From: Sphingomonas alpina
GTDB taxonomy: Bacteria; Pseudomonadota; Alphaproteobacteria; Sphingomonadales; Sphingomonadaceae
Length of the DNA stretch: 64,000 nt
Direction of reading: 5' to 3'
Assembly (NCBI RefSeq): GCF_014490665.1
Contig: NZ_CP061038.1
Coordinates: 4,610,501 to 4,674,500 of the forward strand
In this document: piece after piece, positions 26,670 through 35,353 of the stretch
Position numbering within the stretch: position 1 is the stretch's first letter
How the letters are laid out: the number at the start of each line of letters is the position of its first letter
The notes under the pieces: generated by a model
The model's input: only the letters and a program-made list of their open reading frames with translations
The model's database searches: none
What the model was told of the DNA's origin: nothing
Program-made: the position numbers and the translations under genes

Positions 26670-27596
26670 TCAGGCGGCAGGCTTGGTTTCGAGGAACCAC
26701 GCCTTTGCTTCATTGGTGCGGACCACGGCCGATTCGGCCTCGGCGTAGATCTGCTCGCTGAACTGCTTGTCATCGCGCTCCGTGATCTTGCCGAAGAACT
26801 CGACCCACACACCGCGATGGATGCCCGACGGGATGATCACCGGCAGGCGGTTGATGCCGCCCACCTGGAACAGCGCCGCCGAATTGGGGAACGCCACCGC
26901 ATCCTTCATGTTGACCGAGAAGAAGCGGAACCCAAGCCATGGCTTGATCTCGCCCGTCATCAGCGGCGATCCCTCGCCGAAGTCCTTATTGACGTACTCA
27001 TTGATGTTGAGCAGGTCGGACTCCGAATCCGGGTCGAGCAGGATGATCGGCTTTTCGCGCTGCATGCTGACATTGGCCGTGCCGAGCAGCCGGCGCAGTT
27101 CGATCAGCTTCGCCTTGGTCAGCCCGACACTGCCGCCGCCGCCATAGGTGTGTGCGACCTTGTTGCCCGCCGTGAACGGCACAGCGATATCGCCCGTCTC
27201 ACCCGTCCAGCCATTGCCCCACCAGCCGGTCAGGAACTGATCGTCGTGATAGGCGCGCACCGCGTCCGCAGTTTCCATCACCAGCGGCGACTTCATGTCG
27301 ACGCTCGTGGCGTGCTTGTCGTCGCGATCGAGCAACGGAGCCACATTCGACGAACCGGGCTTCTTGACGAAGCGGACCGACGCGCTCGGATCGACATTGT
27401 TGGTGTCGCCGTTGCGGGTCGTTTTCTTCTGCAGCGTCAGGCCGGCGAAGCGCTGTTCGATCTCTGCCGACTTGGACGAATAGGTGTCGGACGAACCGGC
27501 CAGCGGATAGAGAATGCCCGGCTGCTGTTTCAACTCGTGCGTGACGTTGTTGCGATACTCGACGGTGCGAAGGGACTCTGCCCAATTGTCTGCCAT
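26670..27596 (-). CDS. major capsid protein
   Basis: 308 residues. Features: MADNWAESLRTVEYRNNVTHELKQQ start, FAGLTLQKKTTRNGDTNNVD, the KSPLVMETADAVRAYHDDQFL helix, PIILLDPDSESDLLN and GIHRGVWVEFFGKI. It lies directly after the scaffold gene and before a strong terminator, the expected position and size for a T7-type HK97-fold capsid. ATG at 27596 follows CCGGAGATC. The 243-base gap upstream (27597-27839) holds an operator and no gene. Confidence 0.85.
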   Translation of the reverse strand: MADNWAESLRTVEYRNNVTHELKQQPGILYPLAGSSDTYSSKSAEIEQRFAGLTLQKKTTRNGDTNNVDPSASVRFVKKPGSSNVAPLLDRDDKHATSVDMKSPLVMETADAVRAYHDDQFLTGWWGNGWTGETGDIAVPFTAGNKVAHTYGGGGSVGLTKAKLIELRRLLGTANVSMQREKPIILLDPDSESDLLNINEYVNKDFGEGSPLMTGEIKPWLGFRFFSVNMKDAVAFPNSAALFQVGGINRLPVIIPSGIHRGVWVEFFGKITERDDKQFSEQIYAEAESAVVRTNEAKAWFLETKPAA

Positions 27597-27814
27597 GATG
27601 ATCTCCGGTCAAAAAGCGAATGGTTCGGTTTTCGACTGGAGAAGCCGGCTCTACCCAAATGGGATACTCCGGGTCCGTCTCGGGGATGACACACCCCGTA
27701 TCGCGCGGCTGCTTTCGCCGGTTGCATCCGGGGCCGTCGCGTCGCCGCGAAGGAGAGGCCGGAGAAGGCGGGGACTGAAACTGTTAAGCTGCTCAGCCCC
27801 CGCCGAGATTCGTC

Positions 27815-27835
27815 AAATCCCCTATTTGGGTATTT
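27815..27835. promoter_or_regulatory. phage operator between scaffold and capsid genes
   Basis: AAATCCCC-TATTT-GGGTATTT is a 21-bp palindrome with one mismatch between arms. On the minus strand a perfect TTGACA sits two bases before it. The site begins five bases after the scaffold stop codon (27840), so a controlled promoter could boost capsid transcription. A looser relative (TACCC-AAAT-GGGATA) is at 27652-27666. Confidence 0.6.
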
Positions 27836-27839
27836 CTTG

Positions 27840-28718
27840 TCAATCCCCTTTGGCGATGCGTCCCAGCAATGCCTTGCGCTTGGCATATTCCGGGCTGGTT
27901 TTATCGGCCAGGCGGCTCTGGAAATCCTTGTCAGGGTTCGCCGACATGCGATCGACCTCGATCTGCGCATTCGCCGCCGACATCGTGCCCATCTGCAACG
28001 ACACCGTCGCGCCATCAACCTTGGCCAGTTCCCCGGTTTTCTCCGCCATGGCGAACAGCGCGCGCATCGTCTTGTCCGCACCCACCACCTGTTCCAGCGC
28101 AGGCGCGATATCATCGATCTCGATACCCATGCCGCGCAGCATGTTATCCACCGCCGTCACGCGCTGCGTATAGGCGGCCGGGCCAAGGTCGAGTTCGATC
28201 GCCATCAGCGCGTCTTTGCCCGCCTGCGTCGTCTTGCTCACCACGTCCGTCTGATACTGATTCCACCCCTCATTCAGGATGCGGGCCTGTTCCGGGTGCA
28301 GCCCTGCCGCGTGGAAGATCGGCCGGAAGGCCTCGCCCGTCTCACTCGGCTGCCCATCCGCCGTCGCGATCTTGTATTCGGCCGCATCTGCCGGGCGCAC
28401 CTTCGACGCGAATTCGGTGAACGCCTCTGCGTCCCCCACCGCCGGGATCGGAATCCGGCCGCGTGCCCATTTCTGCGTTTCGATCAGGCCCTTGGCCAGC
28501 GCCGGCACATCGGCGTAATTGGCCAGCGTTTCGTTGCTGCGCATATCCTCGGGCAAGAACTTGTCGCGCCATGTTGGCTCGGCAGGCGCGGGCGGTGCTG
28601 CCGGCGCAGCGGGCGGTGCGGCAGGAGCCGCGGGCGCAGCCGGTGCGGCTGGCGCGGCCGGAGGTGCTGGCGGCGCGGCTGGCGCGACATGTTCGATTAC
28701 TGGCGGTACTTCACTCAT
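27840..28718 (-). CDS. scaffolding protein with Ala/Pro-rich N-terminus
   Basis: 292 residues. Residues 10-47 are nearly all Ala and Pro (low-complexity linker of APAAP-type units), followed by WRDKFLPEDMRSNETLANYADVPALAKGLIETQKW, a pattern typical of podoviral scaffold proteins, and a helical acidic C-terminal half. Scaffold lies between portal and capsid as usual. It overlaps the Bbp19-like gene by eight bases. Confidence 0.82.
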   Translation of the reverse strand: MSEVPPVIEHVAPAAPPAPPAAPAAPAAPAAPAAPPAAPAAPPAPAEPTWRDKFLPEDMRSNETLANYADVPALAKGLIETQKWARGRIPIPAVGDAEAFTEFASKVRPADAAEYKIATADGQPSETGEAFRPIFHAAGLHPEQARILNEGWNQYQTDVVSKTTQAGKDALMAIELDLGPAAYTQRVTAVDNMLRGMGIEIDDIAPALEQVVGADKTMRALFAMAEKTGELAKVDGATVSLQMGTMSAANAQIEVDRMSANPDKDFQSRLADKTSPEYAKRKALLGRIAKGD

Positions 28719-29061
28719 TCCCCGTCTCCCTCAATTTACTGGCAAGATCGCGGAGTTTGGAACCGTCCAGGTCCAACCTCCCCAATATGTGCAGCGCGAT
28801 CGCGCGCCGTCCGCTGCGCTCGCGCAATTCGGCGTCGCCGACGCCTGACGCATCGACCACGCCCAGCTTCGCGACCCGTGAAAAATCGGCGATCACCGCC
28901 ACCGCGTCGGGCCGCACCGCGCCATGTTCGTCTAGGAACAACGTGCGATAGGCCGCGATCGTGCGGAACAGCGACAGCCGTTTGGCGCGCTCATAAATCC
29001 GGCGCAGCTGTTGCTGCTCGGCACGCGACGCCAGCGCGTCTATTTCATGCTCAACCGCCAC
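28711..29061 (-). CDS. Bbp19-like phage protein
   Basis: 116 residues, charged and helical. The middle, RLSLFRTIAAYRTLFLDEHGAVRPDAVAVIADFSRVAKLG, resembles the Bbp19 family, small proteins beside portal and scaffold genes in BPP-1-like phages (pattern: a short helix, GxxxxxVLxDLxR). The function is unknown. It overlaps the portal stop by eleven bases. The match is from memory of the family pattern. Confidence 0.6.
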   Translation of the reverse strand: MAVEHEIDALASRAEQQQLRRIYERAKRLSLFRTIAAYRTLFLDEHGAVRPDAVAVIADFSRVAKLGVVDASGVGDAELRERSGRRAIALHILGRLDLDGSKLRDLASKLRETGNE

Positions 29062-30715
29062 CGATCGCCTCCGCTTCGGCGATGTTCTTCGCCGCGCCGC
29101 CCAGCGCAGGCGCTGCTTGCAACAACTGATCCAGCATCACCTTTTGCTGTTCGGCTTCGTCGACCGCTTCCTTTTCTTCATCGGTCGCACGCCAGCGCGC
29201 CGGAATACCGTTGACCGAGGCCAGTCCGGGCACGACCTTGGACAGCGGATATTCGCGGGTGAACTGCCCAACCACGCTCGGGTCGAATTGCGCGATCAGG
29301 CCGATTTGCTCGGCCGTGCGCAGATAGCCCGCCGCCGCGCCCGCTTCCTGCATCCGCGACAGGTTATTGTCGTACCGGGCATGCACACCGCCATCGGCCT
29401 GAAAATACTCGATCACCTCGGCCGGCATGTCGTCAAGCAGACCTTCTTCCCACATCAGGTCCAGCTCGACATCCATCATCGGCGCGAACCATTCCTGTTC
29501 CTGCCGCGCCAGCGGAGCGAGCAGGATGCCCTTTTCGCCGATTTCCTCCATCGTCCGCGCCGCAGTGATGTGCGTTTTCAACTCGCGGTTGATCTGCAGC
29601 AGGTCGCGATAGAACGCCTTGTCGATCGTTGCGCGAATCTCGCCATGCAGTTCGGACGCACCCGACAGGTCGGCCGCGATATCGAGCGGCACCAGCAACT
29701 TGTTGCCGCGATCGTCGATGCCGCCATAGGTGATGCCGAACGGTCCGACATCGATCACTGAGGAATCCAGATCGTCGCTCGGCGCCAGCATCGGCCGCTT
29801 GACCGCCATTTCCGTTGCCAGCACGCGATCCTGCATCATGATCTGGCTGGCGCGGATCGCCGGCAGGACACGCATTGCCGGGCCGCGCCCGTAATCCTCA
29901 CCCGGTGCGCGGTCGAACCGGCTGACAATCCGCCGCATCGTGCGATAGCCGCCCGACTTGAACGTCTTGCGGTCCGTCATGCTGTAATAGCATGCCCGCC
30001 ACGGCATCCCCGACGGATCGATCCGCCCCGGCATCATCCGGTCGTTGCGCTCGATGACATGCACGATCTCGAACGACTCATTGCTGCGCGGCGCGGGCTG
30101 CGCCGCCATCGCCTCTTTCGCCTTGGGCGGCGCGCCCTCGCGGAATTTCATCGTCAGCTGCTCGGCCGTCAGCGTGAATTTCCGATGCACGCGCATCGGC
30201 GAACCCTCGGCATCATTCTCGACAAAGATGCCGTCCAGATGCTCGGACTGGTACGACAGGCCGGCAAAGCGCCCGCTCGGGTCGAACCGCTTGTCGACCC
30301 ACATGCTTTGCTCGCCGAACGCGAACAGCGATTGCGCGCTCGTATGCACCGCATTGGTGAAACCGGACTTGGGGTCGTTGCGCAGCGCGAACAGCCGCGT
30401 CTCGATCGTTTCCAGCCATTGCTGCACCACGACCGACTCCATCAGCCGTTCATTGCCCAGGATGATCTTCTGCCACTTCTGGCCGCGCGGGATCACGAAC
30501 CCCTCGAATGCCGACACGCCATCTTCCAGCGCCAGCGCGGCGTATTCGTCATATTGATGATTGGTGTGCAGCTGGCCCTGCGAACCGAATTTGCGGTTGA
30601 AGCCCTGCTGTTGGGGAAGGACCAGACTCGCGATCTCGCCGCGCACGCTGTCGAAACCGTAACGCGCACTTTCCATCCGCGCCTGGCTCGCTTCGATTTG
30701 CTTGTCGTCGAACAT
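29051..30715 (-). CDS. portal (head-tail connector) protein
   Basis: 554 residues. The N-terminus, MFDDKQIEASQARMESARYGFDSVRGEIASLVLPQ, and FEGFVIPRGQKW, YQSEHLDGIFVENDAEG, VIERND and GEDYGRGPAMRVLPAIRASQIMMQ are typical of T7/BPP-1-type podoviral portals. It forms the dodecamer through which DNA enters. I choose the second ATG (30715), nine bases after GAGG, over 30724 or 30769. Confidence 0.9.
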   Translation of the reverse strand: MFDDKQIEASQARMESARYGFDSVRGEIASLVLPQQQGFNRKFGSQGQLHTNHQYDEYAALALEDGVSAFEGFVIPRGQKWQKIILGNERLMESVVVQQWLETIETRLFALRNDPKSGFTNAVHTSAQSLFAFGEQSMWVDKRFDPSGRFAGLSYQSEHLDGIFVENDAEGSPMRVHRKFTLTAEQLTMKFREGAPPKAKEAMAAQPAPRSNESFEIVHVIERNDRMMPGRIDPSGMPWRACYYSMTDRKTFKSGGYRTMRRIVSRFDRAPGEDYGRGPAMRVLPAIRASQIMMQDRVLATEMAVKRPMLAPSDDLDSSVIDVGPFGITYGGIDDRGNKLLVPLDIAADLSGASELHGEIRATIDKAFYRDLLQINRELKTHITAARTMEEIGEKGILLAPLARQEQEWFAPMMDVELDLMWEEGLLDDMPAEVIEYFQADGGVHARYDNNLSRMQEAGAAAGYLRTAEQIGLIAQFDPSVVGQFTREYPLSKVVPGLASVNGIPARWRATDEEKEAVDEAEQQKVMLDQLLQAAPALGGAAKNIAEAEAIGGG

Positions 30716-30873
30716 GCCCACCATCCTCAAAAATCTGTGCCGGAGCCAGCCATCGGGGCCTGTACTCAAGCCCTACCAACCCGTTCACCACCCCGTTGAC
30801 GATTGCTCGCTGGCTGGCCCGTTGACCCCTCGCCGGCACGGTCGAAGGGCGAATGCGGTGAACGGGATCCCTG

Positions 30874-31557
30874 CTATTCTTTGGTGAAGGCCAACCCGCC
30901 CTTCTGCAACCGAGCCTGACGCCCGCCGCCAATCGAGAACGGTTGCACCAACATGGCCTTGCCCACCGGTTCACCGCCCTCGGTCGTGACGAACGCGCCC
31001 GTGATCTCGCGCTGCGGCAGCTCGACCGGGAAATCGACATCCTTGTCGAGCTTCACGCCCTCGCCGTTCGGCGTGAAATCGGTAGCGCCGAATGTCATGG
31101 GCGGCAGGCCATCGACCGGCACGTCATGATCATCGACGAACACGATCTTGCTCGGGCCGGTCAACGCGACCAGCGCGGGATTGTCGGACTTGGCGTCGAT
31201 GACCAGCGGCTTGCCCACCGGCTTTTTCCGCGCCGCCGGCGTCTTGCCATCGCCCGCCTTCGCCACGGCCAGATTCAGTTCTTCGTCATGCGTCAGCTTT
31301 TGCTGGGCCAGCATTTCATCGACCTGCTTCTGGGTGTAGGTCGCAGGCGTGCCGCTCGGAGGATTGACCTTCGCCAGTTCCGCACGGCCATTCGTCTCTT
31401 CGTCGATCGCCGACAACAACGTGGACCGTTTGGTTGGCGACGCGCTTTCGAGATCGTGCAGCTGGCCCAGCTGCGCGTCCGACAGGTCGCCGAACTTCTC
31501 GATAATGCTGCCGATATTGCCGCCGATCAGCGCGGCCAGATCATATTCCTTCACCAT
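30874..31557 (-). CDS. hypothetical phage structural-region protein
   Basis: 227 residues starting MVKEYDLAALIGGNIGSIIEK. The N-terminal half is helical and acidic. A basic linker (KTPAARKKPVGK, about residue 110) leads to a beta-rich C-terminal half (IVFVDDHDVPVDGLPPMTFGATDF; VELPQREITGAFVTTEGGEPV). No family is recognised. Its place between large terminase and portal suggests a head assembly or virion role. A GGAG site precedes the ATG. Confidence 0.65.
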   Translation of the reverse strand: MVKEYDLAALIGGNIGSIIEKFGDLSDAQLGQLHDLESASPTKRSTLLSAIDEETNGRAELAKVNPPSGTPATYTQKQVDEMLAQQKLTHDEELNLAVAKAGDGKTPAARKKPVGKPLVIDAKSDNPALVALTGPSKIVFVDDHDVPVDGLPPMTFGATDFTPNGEGVKLDKDVDFPVELPQREITGAFVTTEGGEPVGKAMLVQPFSIGGGRQARLQKGGLAFTKE

Positions 31558-31568
31558 CGTTCTTCTCC

Positions 31569-31796
31569 TCAAGTGCCCATCAGGGTCTTTTTGCCGGTGC
31601 TGGATTCCGCACCGCCCGATCCGGTGCGCTGGTTGGTTGCCGACCCGCGCCGCGCCGCCAGGGCATCGGACACCACCGAATTGCCGCGAGGCGTGATCGT
31701 AGGCAGCGGCACCACCGTCTGCGCTTTGGGTTTCTTGACCGCCGCCTTGATGATCGCGCCGATCGGCGACAGCAAAGCGCCCGCAATTCCGCTCAT
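31569..31796 (-). CDS. small hypothetical phage protein
   Basis: 75 residues: a short hydrophobic start (MSGIAGALLSPIGAIIKAAV) that could be amphipathic or membrane-associated, then a basic, Ser/Thr/Gly-rich tail (RRGSATNQRTGSGGAESSTGKK). ATG at 31796 follows GGGAGGAA; the longer upstream frame runs into the terminase gene. It lies between terminase and the 227-residue protein. Function unknown. Confidence 0.6.
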   Translation of the reverse strand: MSGIAGALLSPIGAIIKAAVKKPKAQTVVPLPTITPRGNSVVSDALAARRGSATNQRTGSGGAESSTGKKTLMGT

Positions 31797-31809
31797 TTCT
31801 TCCCTCCCG

Positions 31810-33642
31810 TCATGTCCGCGCCTGATGCGCAAAGAACCCGTCGCCGAATTTGGGAGCCGCGCGTTTGCGCACCGACTTGCGCGACCGCGCCTCGGCATCT
31901 TCCCACCCGTCGAATTTCACGAGGCCCAGCACGCCGTACTGATTGGCGTCATGGATATGGCTGTAGTCGTTCTTCAGCGGCTGATCGTTCCATCGCCCGC
32001 CACCGGTCGAGAACGCGACCCGCGTGACGACGTACCCGCGATTATAGCCCTCGCGCAGCACCTTGCAGCGGCTCGAAATGACATATGCCGGTTGCCCGTC
32101 GATCGCTTTTTTCAGCTGCTCGCGCACCGCTTCCAGGCGCGGACCAATCAGGTTGCGCTTGACCGGCGCGGGCTTCATTTTGAGCTTCACGCCGATCGCG
32201 ACTTCGTTGAACCCGGCGACGAATTTATGAATCCACGCGCGATCCTCGGCATTCGCCTCGCTGTCGCCGAACCATGCAGATGGATCGCCCCAGTTGACCG
32301 ACCCCAGATCGAACTTCGCGAAGTTTTCGTTCCAATACTGGCCGACCTTTTGCCCGAATTCCATCGCCCCGAGATTGGCCAGCACCTTTTCCTTGCCCGG
32401 CATGAACACGACGCATTCATCCACCGCGCGTACCTGCCCGGCGTCGGTTTTCTGCATGAACAGCGCTGCCGGCGTATTGCCGCCATCGATCGCGATATGG
32501 ATCGGCAAGCGCGGATCCGCCGTCATGTCCTGAATGCAGTGCCGATCATCGTTATACTGCGAATAGACCGGGTTGCCGTCGCGCACCGCGCCGAACTTGT
32601 TGTGGATGAAGCGCCGCTGATCCGGCTCGCTCATGCCGATCTGGATACGCTGGTAATAACCCTTGGGCAGGTTCGCTAGATTCTCCGCGCCCGCGTCCAT
32701 CCCGCCCGGCTGGACATGAAACGACACCCGGAAATTATCGCCATATTCCAGGCGAAAATCCGCCATCTGCTTTTCGGTCAGGCCGATATCTTTGTTGACG
32801 TTGAACCCATAGGTCCAATTGTCCTCGGCCGGCGCGTTCATATCGCCGATCACGCCCGACCAACCCCCGGTCGGGGTGCCGGGCGGCCGATAGCGGCCAA
32901 CGCGCGGAAAGCCGAACTTGAACACGTCGTGATGCAGCGTGTCTTTTTCGTTCAGCCACAGGCCGGTTAGCGCCATACCCTTGAACAGCTCTTCGGCCGA
33001 CTGGTTGTCGACCGCCCGGAAAAGCATTTCCAGCTCGAGCTTCATCACCTCGCCATTGGCGAGCGGGATATCGAACCGCAGCTTATGGGTGTTAGTCGAA
33101 AGGTTGTAGTTCGCCTTCGTCTTGGGGAACCACATGAACCAATCGGCCATGACGTTCGCCTGCAGGTGGCCGTAAGTGTCACGCACCACGCACCAGCGCG
33201 CCCGCCTTATCCCGTCAGGGCCAGGCGGCTGCCAGATGATGCTGTTGATGATTTTCTGGAAGCACGTCGTGGTCTTTGCGGAGCCGTACGGTCCCATGAT
33301 CGTGCTGACCGCCGATGTGTCCTCCCGGAAATTATGCGAGATCGGCCCGACAAAATTCATGGTCAGACCTTTGGAGGTCGCCAGAAACTCCCCGAAGCGC
33401 CCGACCGCCTCTGGCTCCAGTCGATCGATATCGACTTCCGTCAACCGTTCGGCGATGCGGTCCGCATCCTTGATCTGCCGCGCCTGCTCGATCGTCAGAT
33501 TGCGCTCTTCGCGCAAACTGCGCGCATCAACGATCGCCCAGGCACAGGACTCAAGAACATGTTCGCTGATCAAGGCCGGGCCGGTGAGCGCCGCCAGCGC
33601 CGCGAGCGGGGCGAGCAGTGGAATGTCGCGAGCGATCAGCAT
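31810..33642 (-). CDS. terminase large subunit
   Basis: 610 residues. The Walker A loop is GPYGSAKTT at about 117-125, followed by WCVVRDTYGHLQANVMADWF and ALTGLWLNEKDTLH (Walker B region). The C-terminal nuclease region has IHIAIDGGNTPAALF and the SRCKVLREGYNRGYVV and DANQYGVLGLVKFDG segments. It packages DNA into the procapsid and cuts the concatemer. It is the longest and clearest packaging gene and is preceded by HTH-like and small-terminase candidates. Confidence 0.9.
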   Translation of the reverse strand: MLIARDIPLLAPLAALAALTGPALISEHVLESCAWAIVDARSLREERNLTIEQARQIKDADRIAERLTEVDIDRLEPEAVGRFGEFLATSKGLTMNFVGPISHNFREDTSAVSTIMGPYGSAKTTTCFQKIINSIIWQPPGPDGIRRARWCVVRDTYGHLQANVMADWFMWFPKTKANYNLSTNTHKLRFDIPLANGEVMKLELEMLFRAVDNQSAEELFKGMALTGLWLNEKDTLHHDVFKFGFPRVGRYRPPGTPTGGWSGVIGDMNAPAEDNWTYGFNVNKDIGLTEKQMADFRLEYGDNFRVSFHVQPGGMDAGAENLANLPKGYYQRIQIGMSEPDQRRFIHNKFGAVRDGNPVYSQYNDDRHCIQDMTADPRLPIHIAIDGGNTPAALFMQKTDAGQVRAVDECVVFMPGKEKVLANLGAMEFGQKVGQYWNENFAKFDLGSVNWGDPSAWFGDSEANAEDRAWIHKFVAGFNEVAIGVKLKMKPAPVKRNLIGPRLEAVREQLKKAIDGQPAYVISSRCKVLREGYNRGYVVTRVAFSTGGGRWNDQPLKNDYSHIHDANQYGVLGLVKFDGWEDAEARSRKSVRKRAAPKFGDGFFAHQART

Positions 33643-33920
33643 AGCGCGCGCAGTTCGTTCGCCAGCGCCGTAATCTTCGCGGCATGCTCATCGAGCGCGC
33701 CAGCCACAGCTAGCATTTCGCCTTCGCTCACCCCGCGATCGGCCACCAGCTTGTGGTTGACCGCGCGGCGCGAAATCATCAGCACATCGGCGAGCCGCTG
33801 AGCGCCACCCAGCATGACGCGCGCCCGATCGAGTAGCACCAACCGCCGCACCGCGCGCGCCATTGGAGAAATGCTGTTCCCATTTATGGGAACGCTAGGC
33901 TCGACCGCAGCGTCAACCAT
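33636..33920 (-). CDS. small HTH-like phage protein
   Basis: 94 residues with a helix-turn-helix-like centre: LGGAQRLADVLMISRRAVNHKLVADRGVSEGEMLAVAGALDEHA. It overlaps terminase by seven bases and the upstream gene by eight, so it is part of the packaging cluster. It may help small terminase recognise DNA or act as a regulator. Start ATG at 33920 or 33926. Confidence 0.6.
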   Translation of the reverse strand: MVDAAVEPSVPINGNSISPMARAVRRLVLLDRARVMLGGAQRLADVLMISRRAVNHKLVADRGVSEGEMLAVAGALDEHAAKITALANELRALC

Positions 33921-34671
33921 CGTCATTGTCCGCCCCGTCATCGTCATCGCGCGCGGCATCTTCGAACGGCTTGAATTCCAGCCGATTGATATCGACGTCA
34001 GTCAGTTCGCCATGCTCGACATACTCCGCCAAGTGGGCGGGGTCGGTCAGGCCGGGGATGTTGAGGATGACATCGGCGCGCGAATTCACATCGATCGCAA
34101 CCGGCATCTTGCCATGGACATACTGCGCAACTTCGCGCCGCGCCTGCAGCTGCGTATTGAGCGCTTTCAACGCCAGTTCGCCGGGTTTCGATTTCAGCGT
34201 CTTCGCCAGATCGCCCATGCGCTCGGCAAGTTCGCCCAACTTTTCGACTTGCTTATCCGTCAGCGGCCGGCCGCTTTCGCCGTCCAGCATATGATCGACC
34301 ATGGTCTGGACGCGATCGGCCAGAATTTCGAACCGCTCCATCCGCTCTTTCGAGCCATCGGCGATCAGCAACAATTCAACCAGCTGATCCAGCGGCATCG
34401 CATAGATCGCCGCCATGCCCAGAACCGGGTCGCCATGCTTCTCGACGATCAGCCGCGCCAGCTGCGCAGATTTCTTGTTCCGCGCGCCGGCAGGCCGCCC
34501 AACGCCCCGCCCCTCGGCACGCGACCGCGCCAGCTGAAACACATTCGACGGCAGCTTGCCGGTTTCGGGATCGCGCAACAGATCAAGCTGCTCGGTCCCG
34601 GCATCGACACCCATCACGGTGCCAACCTCGGCTTCCATCGCCTGGAACAGGGAGGATGCTTCGGTTGTCAT
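33913..34671 (-). CDS. terminase small subunit candidate
   Basis: 252 residues. Near residue 50 there is an AT-hook-like GRGVGRPAGARNKKS segment, often found at the start of phage small terminase or packaging DNA-binding proteins, then long helices (KQVEKLGELAERMGDLAKTLKSK) and an acidic Asp-rich tail ending DDDDGADNDDG. It directly precedes the terminase genes. A DNA-recognition role in packaging is inferred from position and basic/helical/acidic layout. Confidence 0.6.
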   Translation of the reverse strand: MTTEASSLFQAMEAEVGTVMGVDAGTEQLDLLRDPETGKLPSNVFQLARSRAEGRGVGRPAGARNKKSAQLARLIVEKHGDPVLGMAAIYAMPLDQLVELLLIADGSKERMERFEILADRVQTMVDHMLDGESGRPLTDKQVEKLGELAERMGDLAKTLKSKPGELALKALNTQLQARREVAQYVHGKMPVAIDVNSRADVILNIPGLTDPAHLAEYVEHGELTDVDINRLEFKPFEDAARDDDDGADNDDG

Positions 34672-34847
34672 GACTCGAACTCAGCGCCGTCAAAACACGG
34701 CTCGCACAGCCCCCAAGCGATCAACCCATGATCGTCATCGGGAATCCGCCCCTTGCACAGCCTGCAATGCGCAACTGGCGCGACCGCCCGCGCGTTCGGA
34801 TCAACATGGATGGGAAGCGCCATCGGCAAGGCGGGCTCGACGCTCAT
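34668..34847 (-). CDS. small zinc-ribbon protein
   Basis: A 59-residue protein with two CxxC pairs: HCRLCKG near residues 27-33 and LCEPCFDG near 47-54, forming a single four-cysteine zinc ribbon. The ATG at 34847 overlaps the stop of the upstream 169-residue gene, and the stop overlaps the small-terminase start as ATGA, so it is clearly a member of the operon. It may bind nucleic acid; the function is unknown. Confidence 0.7.
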   Translation of the reverse strand: MSVEPALPMALPIHVDPNARAVAPVAHCRLCKGRIPDDDHGLIAWGLCEPCFDGAEFES

Positions 34848-35353
34848 GCAGAGCCCTTCGCGGCTCTGCGGATCGCCCGCGACCCGCGCCCCGAATAAAC
34901 CTTGGAGCTCGCGCCGATCGACACCGGCAGGCCAAGAAAGTGATCGACCGGCTTGCCCGATGCCTCATGCAGCGCCATCAAATCCGCCTCGATCAGGTAG
35001 ATCGATGTCGCATTCCCGAATCCGTCACTTTTTAGCTTTTCGATCGCCGCATCGATCCGCACGAGGATCGACGCCGCGCCAACCGGTACGACGCCCTGCC
35101 GCTCGGCATCCGCCAGCCGCTGCGCCATATGCGCCGGCATCGACTTTACCCGCGCGACATACCGCGATTCCGGCACACCCGAGGTCGGACCGCCGAACTT
35201 CCCTTCGTTGCGGCTCCAGGGCAATGCGGCCAGCGCGGCCGTTTTTCCGGCCGCGTAACCGCCGAATTGCGCGAAGATGCGACTTGGCTGGTCAGTTGAC
35301 ACCAGCACCCCCGAGGCATAGCGTCCGCAACTTGCCAGCATCGAGCGGAACAT
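34844..35353 (-). CDS. hypothetical phage protein, first gene of late operon
   Basis: 169 residues, start uncertain (35353, 35341 or 35140). The C-terminal half, AHMAQRLADAERQGVVPVGAASILVRIDAAIEKLKSDG then IYLIEADLMALHEASGKPVDHFLGLPVSI, looks like a folded helical domain. The basic tail is RGSRAIRRAAKG. There is no family match. It is the first supported gene after the 35987 operator, about 630 bases downstream. Confidence 0.55.
   Translation of the reverse strand: MFRSMLASCGRYASGVLVSTDQPSRIFAQFGGYAAGKTAALAALPWSRNEGKFGGPTSGVPESRYVARVKSMPAHMAQRLADAERQGVVPVGAASILVRIDAAIEKLKSDGFGNATSIYLIEADLMALHEASGKPVDHFLGLPVSIGASSKVYSGRGSRAIRRAAKGSA

Noticed and set aside
27652..27666. Possible eighth phage operator (TACCC-AAAT-GGGATA)
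   Set aside because: Its centre is four bases rather than five and the outer arms do not match, so it was not counted with the seven sites.
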